45,780 bases of DNA from Chloromonas sp. AAM2 (lineage: Eukaryota; Chlorophyta; Chlorophyceae; Chlamydomonadales; Chlamydomonadaceae). The stretch's first letter is position 1. The number at the start of each line of letters is the position of its first letter. The stretch is from positions 414-46,193 of the forward strand of contig QAXH01004985.1 in assembly GCA_004335635.1 (NCBI GenBank), given 5' to 3'. Shown in pieces: positions 26,038 to 37,772 of this stretch. The position numbers and the translations under genes are program-made. The notes below the pieces were generated by a model. That model was not told the DNA's origin and made no database searches. It saw nothing but the letters and a program-made list of their open reading frames with translations.

Positions 26038-28580
26038 CTTTTTACATCCGTGTCGATGTGCGCACTGCGCATAACGGATGTGTCCCGCAACTCAGGGACA
26101 AAAACAAAACTCTTAGTCAATCAGTACAAGTCATAAAGCAAAAAGTCATAATAATGCAGGAGCCTGGCAGTCAGTGGCAGAACAAGCTATATCTTCCNNN
26201 NNNNNNNNNNNNNNNNNNNNNNNNNNNNNNNNNNNNNNNNNNNNNNNNNNNNNNNNNNNNNNNNNNNNNNNNNNNNNNNNNNNNNNNNNNNNNNNNNNNN
26301 NNNNNNNNNNNNNNNNNNNNNNNNNNNNNNNNNNNNNNNNNNNNNNNNNNNNNNNNNNNNNNNNNNNNNNNNNNNNNNNNNNNNNNNNNNNNNNNNNNNN
26401 NNNNNNNNNNNNNNNNNNNNNNNNNNNNNNNNNNNNNNNNNNNNNNNNNNNNNNNNNNNNNNNNNNNNNNNNNTTTTCCATGCATGCCCATTGTCCGGGT
26501 TCATGACATGCCTCATGTATGCATCGGGTTGCCAGGGTCAGTGCCAACAACAAAACGGCTTGAAACTGCACCCGAATGTCAACATAGGCTGTTGTTGTTG
26601 TTGTTTACATGGCCTTCAATCCGGGGAGGACTGCTCAGCAGGGGCAAGGGAGGCAAATAGCACAACCGTTAACTGCACCACTGCACCAGCAAGAAATGCA
26701 AATCAGGAAAAGAAAACCGGCTGCATTCCCAGGTTACTGCAAGCAATTTAGCATGAACTTCAGCCACAGTCAACTGTGGTTGCATGCAGGTGCTAAGCTT
26801 GAGTTGCATGCTCCCACAGTCGAGCTCATGCGGGCGTCCTACGCCAAGCGGGGCATGGAACTGAATGAAGCCCGACTGCGCATGGCCACCCTGCCTGCAC
26901 CAGCAGAGGTATGGTCAGGATGTAAGGGTATGGCTGGTGTGAATGCACTATGAAATAGAATGGGGGTCTGGATTGCCAAGTACACGCGCAGAGGTATGAT
27001 CGGAATGCAGGTAGCAGTGTACGCATCACAATCGTACAGAGGAAGCGATTGGGTTGACTGGCACTTCATTCATAACCGCCACAGTGACGCTTGTACAATA
27101 TGTGTTCACTATTTGCAGGTTTTGCACTCTCCAGGCACGTGGTGAGTCCTGAGCATCCCTGATGTGCGTTCATGGTTTCGCTGCTTGTAACTGTCCTGGG
27201 ACTTGTGAGTGGTTGTAGCTGTGAAAGCATACCCGCTGTGTTTGCAAGCATACTCTCAGCACTGTCACGGTTTGGCGCATAGCCAGTAGGCTTTGGTGTA
27301 TGTCTAGAAACTACAGCAGGGTATCCACAGGGGGACTGCCTTGTGATGCTGTAGAGTTGAGTGCTGGGAGATAACAAAGGCTTCTGTACTAGGGAATTAT
27401 TCAAGTTGACTTTGCGGTTGTTGCTTAGGGTGCAGTGGTGACCAATAGGTCACCTATTTTCCTTCCCTCCTTGCCCCTGCTGGGCAGTTCTCCCCGGACT
27501 GAAGGCCATGTAAACAACACCAACAGGGAGACCGGCTTGCTTGCCTCACAATGTTGGGCGTGTGCTTAGGAACTGCTTGTGACTGGAGCCTGATTAGGTC
27601 TCTGACGGGTACCTGTGGCCCATGCTCCTCAACACACTTAAGTGTGTGTGGCAACACAGGGTGCCTCTGGTGAATCTGAAGGGCGTGTACATCCTGCCGG
27701 GGATACCCAAGCTCTTCCAGCAGATGATCACTGCACACCAGGTGAGGTCCATGCACATGGGTGCACGTTTCACCACATGGGTGCACGTTTCGCCACATGG
27801 GGTTGTGTTTGAAACTGCATTACATGGGTGTGTGTTTAAAACTGCACTTCAGATGAGCTAGCAAACGCTACGTGCTAAACGTTTGTGTACACGCCAGCGT
27901 GTCTGTGCTCCTTCTGCGTCACAGGAACGTTTCACCGGCACTGCGTTTGTCAGTGCTTCACTCTACAGCGTGCCTGGGGAGTCATACATCGCTGATGCGC
28001 TGACCACTGTCAGCAAGGCGCATCCAAAGGTGGGAGTTCATGAGGCCCAGGGTTTGAGTCGGTATAGTTAAGTTGCTAGTGCAGGGGTTGGTTGGAGTGT
28101 GCTTACGGTTGGCCAGGACTGGGGCAGAGTTTGGCTGGGGCTGATGATGACTGTCTAGCAATTGCAATCAGTGCACCTGAAAGGCACATCTTGGTGGCTT
28201 CAAGCATTCGACAAATCTGCAGCCGATAGCAACCAGTGTTTGGTAGTGTCTGTCCATCCACGGGGTTGTTCTACTTGCTTTCCTACTTCACCTGAGCATT
28301 GCGTGGTTTTGCCCAGGATGACGTTGTCCTGTGCATGGCTTGCTAGCCATTGCGTCATTTGTATATGCTGGTGCCATTGCCCCTGCTTCCTGGTAGTACG
28401 CCCGCCTCTTACCTGGTTGCACAGGTTGCCATAGGCAGTTACCCCAACACGGACTCTGTGACGGAGGACCGGTGGAAGGTCCGACTGGCCCTCAGTTCCC
28501 GGAGCCCTGAGGCACTGGCAGCCGCACTGGAGGGGATCAAATCAGCAATCCCGCACCTTGCGGAGAACCCACCCCTTTGA
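24192..28580 (+). CDS. MoCF_biosynth (molybdopterin-binding/CinA-like) domain protein
   Basis: Stand-alone domain of the MoaB/MogA/CinA superfamily, also found as the N-terminal domain of animal FAD synthase FLAD1 and in plant FAD synthase-like proteins. The role may be nucleotide hydrolysis or FAD/molybdopterin metabolism. Eight phase-consistent exons: 24192-24469, 25222-25319, 25807-25881, 26790-26908, 27119-27141, 27660-27741, 27925-28029, 28425-28580 (311 residues). Motifs are [19 protein letters not shown], the signature [18 protein letters not shown], and [14 protein letters not shown]. The C-terminus ([20 protein letters not shown]) matches the alpha/beta tail of CinA and FLAD1 proteins. 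No PncC, PAPS-reductase or FAD-synthase catalytic domain follows. The ATG at 24192 was chosen because it gives a Ser/Leu/Arg/His-rich leader resembling an organelle transit peptide; the open frame extends further upstream without an ATG-only start, so the true start is uncertain. Exon 5 is only 23 bases. Confidence 0.88.
25075..25140. repeat. 39-base tandem duplication in a MoCF-gene intron
   Basis: GATTTGCCTGTGTATGGCAA and the following ACACAAC occur at 25075 and again at 25114 without a mismatch, so the second copy is recent. It lies in the first intron of the MoCF-domain gene. Confidence 0.85.
25991..26037. repeat. GTT trinucleotide microsatellite
   Basis: About 16 uninterrupted GTT units in the third intron of the MoCF-domain gene, shortly before the assembly gap. 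The flank GCCACAGTCAACTGT recurs at about 26763 on the other side of the gap. Confidence 0.95.
26198..26473. other. assembly gap (276 N)
   Basis: A run of 276 undetermined bases inside the third intron of the MoCF-domain gene. It does not interrupt any proposed exon. The flanking microsatellite and dispersed repeat probably caused it. Confidence 1.
26604..26653 (+). repeat. dispersed short element, copy B
   Basis: Same element as at 190-240, here directly preceded by a short GTT run. It lies in the third intron of the MoCF-domain gene, after the assembly gap. Similarity to copy C continues loosely beyond the core, to a shared ACCACTGCACC. Confidence 0.9.
27431..27514 (-). repeat. dispersed short element, copy C (inverted)
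   Basis: Reverse-orientation copy: on the minus strand the core reads TTTACATGGCCTTCAGTCCG and continues to CAGGGGCAAGG. The shared tail runs on to ACCACTGCACC. It is again preceded on its own strand by a GTTGT-rich run. It lies in the fifth intron of the MoCF-domain gene, opposite to copy B 830 bases away. Confidence 0.85.
27755..27794. repeat. 20-base tandem repeat
   Basis: Two adjacent units of ACATGGGTGCACGTTTCNCC, followed by two more diverged units up to about 27840 (ACATGGGGTTGTGTTT and ACATGGGTGTGTGTTT). Located in the sixth intron of the MoCF-domain gene. Confidence 0.8.
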
Positions 28581-30035
28581 GTTGCCGTTGATTGCGATCT
28601 GCTCGCAAGTTGTGAACAGGCTGCCTGCTCGCTACTCTTCTTCGCTACTCTTGAGGCATGTCTAGCCTGGCCTGTTTCGGCTCCCTGTCCCTGGCCTGGC
28701 TTCTTTTTTGCCCATGGGCATCACATGTCAGCTATTGCCTGATTGAGTGAAGTGTGATCTGCCGCTTTGCTGTCAAGCTTGGTAGCCGCTGCTGCCTTGG
28801 ATGCTTTGGAACCTCACACAGTGAATTCGGTTGAATTCATAATGTTGTGGAATGTTTATACGGGGTGCTGCAGGTGCCACTGGCTGCCTGGGGTTATACC
28901 ATTTCCGTACAATTCCATAGACATCAGAGATGCCGTCTGATTGAGAAATGCCTCTGAATTACAAACTCAATAGGACTGCAAGGCAAACTCCTTAGTGGTC
29001 CAGCACACCTCCCGTACCCAAAAGAGACCAGATGGCAAGGCACCAACAGCAAGACCTTAGGCAGTGTCGTCGTCTCCTGGCGGCAGCTGATGTAGTTGAG
29101 ACTGAGGGTGGCTGACTGTTCTGAGCGTTACATAGGGACAGTGGTTCCTGTGGTCTTGGTTGGTCTTGATTGCTTTTCAGTGTGTTCAGTCTGTGTGATG
29201 AGGCTGTTCATGGCAAGTCATGTGTGGCCTCTCTCACATGTGTGGCCCTTCTCTGTCCCAGAACATCATCATGAGATTGACCGGGCAACTCGCACCGGCT
29301 CGCTGACATTCTGCAACCGCAATTTCTGGCATAAGCAAGGTGACGTGGGCTGGCCGTTGCGCAGTTGCCACTGACTGCGTACAGCTACAGCAATTCACTG
29401 CGGTTTTGGATCACGGAAGTTCTGCTTCTTGGACACTATCTGGAAATGCATAGCAAGCAGCGTGGCGGCGCCATACTCTCTAGCCCAGTCTGGTGATGAG
29501 TGCCAGCCTGGCCGTCGACACCATATGTAACTCCATGCACGGTCTTGTTTTATAGCTTGAATTCCTGCCGACATCGCTGACTCCCATTGCAGCGCAAAGT
29601 GCAAGTCTGTTGTCATTCACCGGTGAATCGTCGGGACGAAATCCACACAATGGCGATTACCGCTGTAGAGAGATTGACAAGCTTTGAGCGGTTTGCTGAC
29701 CATGCAAAAACAAACTGGGAAACCGGTTTTCATCCGGCAAGCGGCGTGCACCATGCCCGCTTTTCGCGCTGCGATGGCCTGGTGTCGTGTCGCTAGTGCC
29801 GCGCTGCGTTGGCTTTTGTGGCTTGTCTGGAATGGCCCGTCTGCTGAACGATCGGCTTGGGCCACCAGCTTGCGTTGTCCTTCCTTTGACCACTATCTAG
29901 CGACAGCAACTTAGGAGCCTGCGTCGCGTCCACTTCGCAGTTGCTGCTACGCAGCTGTTTCTTTTGCCGAGTGCTGCTCTTCGAGTGCGACGGGGGTTAC
30001 TCCAGAGGTGGCCTCGTGCATCCACCGGCCTGACC
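28581..30035. other. intergenic region upstream of RWP-RK copy 2
   Basis: Holds the 3' UTR of the MoCF-domain gene and the promoter and 5' UTR of RWP-RK copy 2. No coding exon was recognised. It contains a 14-base perfect palindrome at 29615-29628. It shows no obvious similarity to the region upstream of RWP-RK copy 1. Confidence 0.6.
29615..29628. promoter_or_regulatory. 14-base perfect palindrome upstream of RWP-RK copy 2
   Basis: ATTCACCGGTGAAT is a perfect inverted repeat 407 bases before the proposed start codon. It could bind a dimeric regulator, but a palindrome of this length can also arise by chance in a window of this size. Confidence 0.25.
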
Positions 30036-33000
30036 ATGGAGAATGGCGAATTCAGCAAGAAAGCAGGCCTGATCGCCGAGGCAGTGGGTGTCAATTGCGT
30101 TCAGCGAGAAGGAGTTGTCGGATCCCGGCCGGACATGCATAACCCTCCCCTGGCTACAGTCAAGGAAGAGGTTGAGCTGGACATACCGCTGCTGCGGACG
30201 CTGAGTAACCTGCCATCATTTGGCCAGCTTGCTGAACAAGATGCCGACCTCCTACCCTCGCACCAACCTCTGCACACGCGCTCATCTCAGTCTCACCGTC
30301 TTCGGACTGCTGCAGCGATCACAGTGGATACTTTACGACCGGTAAGGACCTGCTGTTAGGTGGCTTGCATGCTAGCTGTCACAATTGCGAAGTATCCCAT
30401 GCACCGGTCCTAACATTGAGACGTGCATTGAGACGTCAGTGGGTACCAAGCACTCACGGAGTATCGCTCTTTTGCTTTGCAGGTGTTCAATCTCAGCAGG
30501 CAGGACGCCGCGCGGCGGCTCGGCATCGGCCTTTCCAGTCTCAAACGTTGCTGCGCAGCTCTTGGCGTGCACCGCTGGCCGCACCGCAAGCTTGCCAGCC
30601 TGTACGCTCTGCGCAGTCACCACCTGCAGCAACCCCTGTCAGACCCCGCAGAACAGGAGGTAAGATCATTGTTGGTCCAGGATACCCGCATGTGACCAGA
30701 ACAGGGCAGTTCAAGTTCAGTGGAGCAGCCAGCTAGACAGAACAAGTACGATGGCAGGAAGCAGTGCAGCAAAACGCACAACAGCAGAAGAGTACAACAT
30801 GCATGCAACTGGAGCAATCCATGCTTGTGTGCTGTCTCCATTTGTCATGTGCCATTTTCAAATCCAGTGCATAACACGCAACAATATGTGGCGATGTGTC
30901 AAGGGTTAAAACTCCATCTTTCCTCTAATTCCACAGGATCTGCTGCGCAAGATCAGTCAGGACATCAATGCCATCATGTTGAACCCAGACCACACCGTTG
31001 ACAAGGCGGTGGTGAACAAGCGCGTGACTAAGTACAAGCACGTGTACGTCAGCAAGACAGCACATGGCAAGGTCAGGCGTGCCAGCAGCGAGTTGAAAGC
31101 ACCGGCAGCCGTGCTTGACAGTGCATTTGATCTCATGACTGGCGGTGGCGATGGGCCTGATGACATGGACAAAGCATGCGACATGGGTGAGCCTGGCATG
31201 GTGAAGCCTGAGCCTGACATGGAGTGTGGGGTCACACTTGGCATAGTTTCTGCTGACAGCCAGCCCGCGGCACCTGCCCGGCAGCAACCCAGCCCACAGC
31301 ACGTCACATACCCGCCTCCTGCAGTAGACAAGCACGGCATAGGCCAGCAGCCCAGCCCAGTGCAAGGGCCACGCAAGGGCTTGCCCGCCTCGTCGAGTGC
31401 CGGCAGTGGCAACAGTGAGCAGCGGGCAGAACTCGAGGGCGCATCATCAGGACAACGCTCACACAGCATTGCGTGGCCCTGCCCAGCCCCTGTGGCTGTT
31501 CACCCAGCTGAGGACGGCCAGCTCAACAACGTGCTGAAACCAGCTGCAACCAACACCAGACAGCCGCTGAGCAACCAGACAAACACGGGCGCAGCAACGC
31601 AGCCGCCACCGACGTCTATTTGTGCACAGCCTGCCGACCCCATGTCGCTGAGTAGCACACAGCCAACTGCCACCAAGCAAGCCAGTCCACCAGGCATACA
31701 CTCAGGCCCTGCTGCCATGGCCCCCATGCAGCACCCCTCGTCCCCATGCACGAGTTGGACGGCCTCGCATGGTCCGACTGGCCTCGCATGCGAGGGTTTT
31801 AAGCCCATGCGCATGGCTATCTCAGGCTGCGACCCTCCGTACGACGGCTATGACCCACCCGTCAGTTTGTCCTCTGCTGTCTCGCCGGTTTGTCACAAAC
31901 AGAGACAGCCACATGCGAACAGATCACCCACCTGGCCTGGCATGGAGAGGCAGGTACGGCTTGACAGTTGGTGTTGGGTGTAGATATGCCTGAGAGCAGT
32001 TGCAGTTATGCAGTCAAGAGCACTCTAACGGTTGGTGTTGGGGTGTAAGCTCAGGTGCCGCCTAGCACTAATCTTGGGACAAGTGTGTGACTGCGTGACC
32101 GCTGGGTCAAGTACCAGGGGCACAAGTCCCTCAGCCAATTTGAAGTAGCTGTTGGAAACAACTCAGGTTTGAACCTAGGGCGTGTTGGTATGCCACCAGC
32201 TTCACTACAGGCTAAGATAGCTGAGGCCCGATTGCAGAGTTACCTTTTGTGAAGGTGGACAGATCCTCAATAACGACAGCTGTGCAGTGATTTCCTGACT
32301 GACTGCGCAGTAAGAGCAACAGTTGCTGTGCAGTAAGAGCATTTTGCAGACCAATGCACCTCCCTTCCACATTTGATCGCTAACCAGCGTCTTCTTCTTA
32401 CAATTTTTTCACCAGGTGGGCATAGAGAGCAGTTCGAGCGTGCATGTACCGCCCCGACAACCCCAATGGCCAAGGCCAATCCAGGCGCAGGCCTTCCGCA
32501 CCACCGGTGGCAGCTGGCTGTATGACAGTCCGCACAATGTTACAGAACTAACAGATGGCAGCACCTCGCCAGCTGCACCCATGCGGCTTGCAGTGCCAGC
32601 AGCTGTCAGCAACCATGCTGCATGGCCTGCTCCTGCTGTCCGAACAGCCACGGCTACCACGCAAGGCACTCAGCCACTCCTGCCCACACCCACGCTTGAG
32701 TATGGAAACCCCACCAGCCCCGCAACCACTCAGCCACTGCCCACACCCAAGTATGAAGCCAGCACCAGCCCTGCTGCCACTCAGCGACTGGCCAATCCGC
32801 AGGCTATTTACAATCAGCTGTCTCCCTCCGCCAGTGTGCCATTCAAAGCCCAGCTGCAAGCCACTCTCGGCAGAGCCACACAAGAGTGGCTGCATTTACC
32901 TGGAACGGCTGCCCCAGGGGTGAACGGCAACAGCCCTGCTGACCAGCGGGTTGGTCAGGGGTTGCTGGACACGTGGCCTCACGTGGCCCAGACCCGACCA

Positions 33001-34378
33001 GTCGCAATCTGCTTTCAGAGTCCGGCTGGTCAGAGCACAAAACAAGACTGGAGTGGCCGTGGACTGCTGGATCGGCTGCCGGAGCTGCATCTGTTCTCTG
33101 ACTTTCACCTGCCAACTGACGCCAAGCAGGTACGGCAAGAGAGGTTGAAGGGGTTGAAGTCAAGACGGTTGGTTTGTTTGAGGGGCGTGGCACGTGCTGT
33201 GAAGAGCACGTGATTTCAGAAGCACTGAGGCAACCGACATTCCAATGCAGTGGGAGCGCAGTTGTGCAAGCAGAGGCGTTCATGGAAGCAAGGCATGGAA
33301 GCCTCCTGCAATGGCGTTGGTAAAGGCAGTCACCTGTACCATGCAACACGCCCAAACAGTGCTACCTTGTCACTGCATCGCTAGTGTTAGCTATGGTAGA
33401 TAATGGAGCATTCGTTGTCTGCTGCCTTCAGGTTTGTCATGCTGAACACGAGACGCAACAGGTTCAAGCAGTGCATGATTTCATGCGGCGCTCAGCACCA
33501 CAACCTCAGGGCTCGCCATGCGCCAGTCCCATGCCTCAGCAGCATGCAAGGCACGTGGCCCAGCAGCAGACTGCCTCCGATGCATTGACTGCATGCTATG
33601 GCGGCCCGCGGTCTCCACGGGAGCTGACGGTTTCTAGCGTGGGGAGCTCAGGAAATCGCGCCCCTGGCAGTGCCAATGGCAGCGTGCATGGCGGCAGATC
33701 ACATGCAGCCGTTTTCCCTGTAACCGACGCTGCTGATGGTGCCAGCATGCATCGAAGCACTTGTGCTGCTACCTACTTGCCAGCCGCTGCTGCTACTGCA
33801 TGGCGTGATCTCCTGGCAGGGCCAGCACCAGCAAATGCAGATGGGCTGCAGTCAGCAGTACAGCCGCTGGTTCAGCCAGTTTTGTCGCCAACATGGCTTG
33901 CGCAGCAGGCCCAGCCAGCAGCTAGTGGCAGCTGGCAGGTTGGTGATGGTGGCATCAGCAGCGGCTGCAGCAGCACGTTCGCACCTGGCATGCAGCGTGG
34001 CAGAGCTCAGATGCTGCCAACAAGGGTGTCACATGGACCGCCAACGGCACAGCCCACTGCCAGCCTGACTGGCAATGGCTTGGCTGCAAGGGCGAGTCAG
34101 CGGCAGCATGTGCTGCCTCAACCGCAGCAGCTGCAGCGGCGTGTGCGTCACCAGCCGCCAGCACACCTGCATGAGCAGTGGCTGCAACAGCAGCTGCAGC
34201 TTCAACAGGAACAGGAGCAGCTGCAGCAGCGCCAGCAGCAGCAGCAGCAGTGGCTGCATGTTAAGCAAGAGCAGCAGACACTGCGGCAATACCAACAGCA
34301 GATGGCGCAGCTGCTGCAGCACGTTAACCAAGAACACCAGCAGACGCCAGCGCAGGAACAGCAGGAACACCAGCTGGA

Positions 34379-34409
<31 letters not shown>

Positions 34410-34976
34410 GAAAACCAGCTGGCGCAGCAGCAGCAGCAGCAAAAGAAGCAGTCAGAGCAGCAAACGCTGCAGCAGCAGCTGAGGCTGCAGCACGTCAAGC
34501 TAGAGGAACAGCAGCTAGCGAGCCAGGAACAGCAGCAACAGCAGGAGCAGCAGAAAGTGGCAGAACATTCATTGGAGGTTTCACAACATGATGCTGAAGC
34601 ACTGGAAGCCTGGGCCAGGTTGCTGGACGGCAATCCTGAGCATGATGAAGCGCAGCAAACCATGCCCCAATGGCCAAGCACCACCGCCCGCAGCGCTGCT
34701 GCGGCCGCACGGCAGGACACGGACTTCTTTGCCGGTCTGTCAACACTAGCCAACATGCAGGAACCACACGGTGACTCTCAAGGCTGCCTGTCTCGCATGC
34801 CAATCAGCATTGAGATGCTGTGCAGTTCACGGCGCGAAGGCAGCAGCGCAGACTTGTTGAGCGACTTGCAGCACATGCCTATCAGCAGAGAACTCAAGTG
34901 GAAAGACGTTGACCTGTTCGATGATCTGCAGCTGGCAGCGGCGATGGAGTGGGACGCGCCGCGAAGTAGATCTTAG
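30036..34976 (+). CDS. RWP-RK domain transcription factor, copy 2, polyglutamine-rich
   Basis: Paralogue of the minus-strand gene at 12145-16751, predicted 1,252 residues. Five phase-0 exons: 30036-30341, 30483-30659, 30937-31953, 32416-33129, 33432-34976. Exon 1 starts MENGEFSKKAGLIAEAVG and contains the shared [12 protein letters not shown]. Exon 2 is the RWP-RK core with RWPHRK at residues 133-138. The start of exon 3 is basic and helical ([15 protein letters not shown]). Exon 4 has repeated PLLPTPTLEYGN-like units. Exon 5 contains a long glutamine-rich region (about 34120-34560, mostly CAG codons) predicted to be disordered or coiled-coil, a typical activation domain. It ends in blocks shared with copy 1 (AWARLLDGNPEHDEAQQ, then [15 protein letters not shown]). 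Compared with copy 1 it has an extra 462-base intron (31954-32415). The DNA-binding motif is intact, so it is probably functional. Confidence 0.9.
30540..31309 (+). repeat. block nearly identical to RWP-RK copy 1 (inverted repeat arm 2)
   Basis: Partner of 15031-15799 in inverted orientation, about 14.7 kb away. It starts within exon 2 at TCAAACGTTGCTGCG, runs through intron 2 and into exon 3. Intron 2 here contains an in-frame TAA just before exon 3 where copy 1 has CAA, so retention of the intron would be tolerated only in copy 1. Confidence 0.9.
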
Positions 34977-36039
34977 TCACTACGAGCAAGATTACCATGC
35001 CACCGCAAAACAGATCGCTTCCAGTACGAGCACAGCTACCTGGCGATTTTAAATTGGATGGTGTGGGACGATGCACGGAGATATGGCTTGCAGCAGACAC
35101 ACAGTTGACCCGCAGGCATCAGTGGCCATGGTCAGCGCCTCAGACCGTCAGGGCCAAGTTAGCACGTCAGAGCATGCATTCAGCCTCGGCAGCAACCGGA
35201 CTTAGCCCCCTCATTGCTTTGCATCTCACAATGGGCAATCAGAACAGACAGGAGGCACTGCAGCGGACATTTCGCGCTGTGTCGCTTGAGGCGGAGAGCT
35301 CGGCCATGCTAGCGCGAAGGGCATTTCTGCAGGTTTCGTGTCTCCAGACAGAGAGCAGCCACATTGGCACGTCATGCTGCAGTTGTAGCCACAATACCAG
35401 TGAGGCACAAATCGTGCATGCTACAGATGAGCACATTCCAAGCTAGGCGCTCTGTGGCCACGTGGCTGGGCAGCACATCATGCTATGCCCTATTGTGCAG
35501 TTTTCATATCAGATCTCAGCATTCTCAGGCTTACAGTTGCCAAAGCACACGTGGTGTGCAGAAATTATACCACTGCACGCAGAACGCCCCAGCCTTGCAA
35601 ATTGATTGACCTTGCGCACACTTGCTGCTTCTGCATTCACTCAGTCAAACCCGCGATGATACTCACTTCAGATTTGCCCCCTTACTCAACTGCTTGAGAC
35701 TTTTGGCTTGCACCTTTGTTCATGTCAACAACATCATCATCATCATAGTGGCCGCCTCTGCAAGCCTTGTTCAGGCATCTTGTGGGCTAAGGGGCTTGTT
35801 TTCGTGCAGATGAAGATTAGGGGTGAAGAAGGCATCTCATGGCATCTCATGCACGCAATGCTCAGAGCACACAAGCATTGCCCTGGACACACAAAAATCA
35901 CCTTGGGGCGGCAAGAACCAGCGGCCCATGTCATCACCGTATCACCTCATCACCTAACCCTTGAGCTCCCATGACACTGCCCCAGATTCAAGTGCTGGTG
36001 CTGCTGGCCATAATACCCTTATGCGAGCTGGCCTGTTCA

Positions 36040-36200
36040 ACTTCAAGCCTCGGTGGTCGTTCATAGTGGAGATTTCTGAGAGCCCCATTAGGCATAGTGG
36101 CCGTTGATAGTGGACGTTTTTTTATAGCCCTGTTCAGGCATAGAGGCTGTTCATAATGACCGTTTCTGCAAGGCCTGTTCAGGCTCTTGACTCTTAGTGG
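36040..36200. repeat. degenerate short tandem repeat
   Basis: Variants of TAGTGGCCGTT and CCTGTTCAGGC alternate about every 50-60 bases. A further unit occurs at 35748 (TAGTGGCCGCCTCTGCAAGC). The copies are strongly diverged. Confidence 0.6.
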
Positions 36201-36306
36201 CCGTCTGTTGGGCGAAATCTTGCATGCCCTGCAAAAATGCATCACCTGCCTGGACAGCCCTATGCTGGGCGGTTTTCCCGCTTGCACTTGTGCCCATTGC
36301 TAGCAT

Positions 36307-36770
36307 CAAAACATCTCTTCAAGTGTGCTGTGCCCATTCAACGGGACGCACATACGGTGCTCACTGGCTTCATCATTCTGCAAAGGTTAATGAGTGCACG
36401 CACAGCGTGATTGGTGGAAGCATGCAACACAACACATGGCATGCTGGTTTGGCTTGGCTTGCATCATTTGGTATTTTGAATGTTGACTGTTGTATGGCTG
36501 CATCTGTGATTCCTGATTGTGTTTCTGGTGCGCTAATTGTGCTCCAAGGAAGTGGTGTCTTTGCGGTCCGAAGAGCTTCCACTGCATCCTTAGGACTGAC
36601 ATCTCTTGATGTGTGCTGTGCTCCATGAAGGGGACGCCCATACTGGTATTTGTATTCCGCAAAGGTTACGTGTGCACACTGGCTTGAAGAGGATTGATGG
36701 AGGCATGAATCACAACACTGGTTTGGCTTGGCTTGCATGATCTTGCCCGTTGAATTCCGATTGCAGTATT
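36307..36770. repeat. old tandem duplication, period about 290 bases
   Basis: The segment from 36307 (ACATCTCTTCAAGTGTGCTG) to about 36480 is repeated from 36599 (ACATCTCTTGATGTGTGCTG) to about 36770. Shared phrases are TGCAAAGGTTA or CGCAAAGGTTA, and GGTTTGGCTTGGCTTGCAT. The copies differ by many substitutions and indels. Confidence 0.75.
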
Positions 36771-37177
36771 GCATGGGCGTCTTCCCCGGAAGAACAGTCT
36801 AAATTCCCAATACTGTCTGTGATGATGAGTAGGATTAGAACAGTTGGCGCGCCAGTTGCTTTTAAAGCGATTGTGTGTTCCCTGCGGTGGGAAGGAGCTG
36901 TCACTGAGCTTCAGTTTAGCCTAAACACGAGTTTGGCCCTGTACAGTATCCTGCTTCTGTTGGCAATTTCCTCTTGGCTGTGGTACAGAAGGCGGTGTTG
37001 ACTTCTCGCCACACTTGCTGATATCACGTGGCGCATGCTTTGCTGTTTTCCAACGCATGTACACATACTGCTCAAACTGCGATGGATGCACATGAATTGC
37101 ACGTACACAATGAAGTCGCTCAGAAACACAGGGATGCATGGACACCTCACACTGTGCATGCAAAAAAAAAGTCAAAC

Positions 37178-37195
37178 TGTCCTAGAACTGGCAAA
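37178..37195 (-). repeat. solitary MITE-like terminal motif (right-end orientation)
   Basis: TGTCCTAGAACTGGCAAA, the reverse complement of the element's left end. No left end is seen within the preceding kilobase, so this is a solo end next to the complete element 300 bases downstream. Confidence 0.6.
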
Positions 37196-37488
37196 CTACT
37201 TGGTTGCACACTTGCTATTGTGTCCCTGCCAGCATGTCGCACGGAACTTTTGCAACTCAAACGTCGCGCTGCCGCACTACACTGCATGTTACTCTTAACT
37301 GTGCACATAATCAATCAGCACCATGGTCCCAAGCTGGCGCTGGTGTGCAACTACACTGTCCGTCTGTGGATTGCAACGTTGGCATGCAACAATAAGTATG
37401 CCAAGTTGGTATGCAACAATGCCAGGTTGACGAGGAGACGCAGGCAAGCCACACATGGTGCCAAACTGTGCTGTCACATTTTCCCCTG

Positions 37489-37690
37489 AAAAAAGTTTGC
37501 CAGTTCTAGGACAACTCTGGTGTCCAGCCAGTTTTAAATTTTCACTGTACTGATTTACGGAAATTCAGTTTATGTTGGTATAGTTCATGTATGTCAGTTA
37601 CGTTACATTCAATTTGCTGTCCCAGAAGTGGCGATGCGCCGTATACCACAACACGCGATGGTCACCCCGCGATTCACCCTGTATGTGATT

Positions 37691-37772
<82 letters not shown>

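Noticed and set aside
32150..32190. tRNA-like B box (GGTTTGAACC) suggesting a tRNA gene or SINE
   Set aside because: No convincing A box or cloverleaf at proper spacing could be drawn around it in the intron of RWP-RK copy 2.
34029..34756. Leu- and Cys/Ser-rich frames within the CAG-rich region
   Set aside because: These are other-frame readings of the CAG repeat of RWP-RK copy 2 and carry no independent evidence.
34997..35446. 149-codon frame just after the RWP-RK copy 2 stop codon
   Set aside because: It starts 21 bases after the stop in what should be 3' UTR, has no recognised domain and no counterpart after copy 1. It is more likely non-coding.
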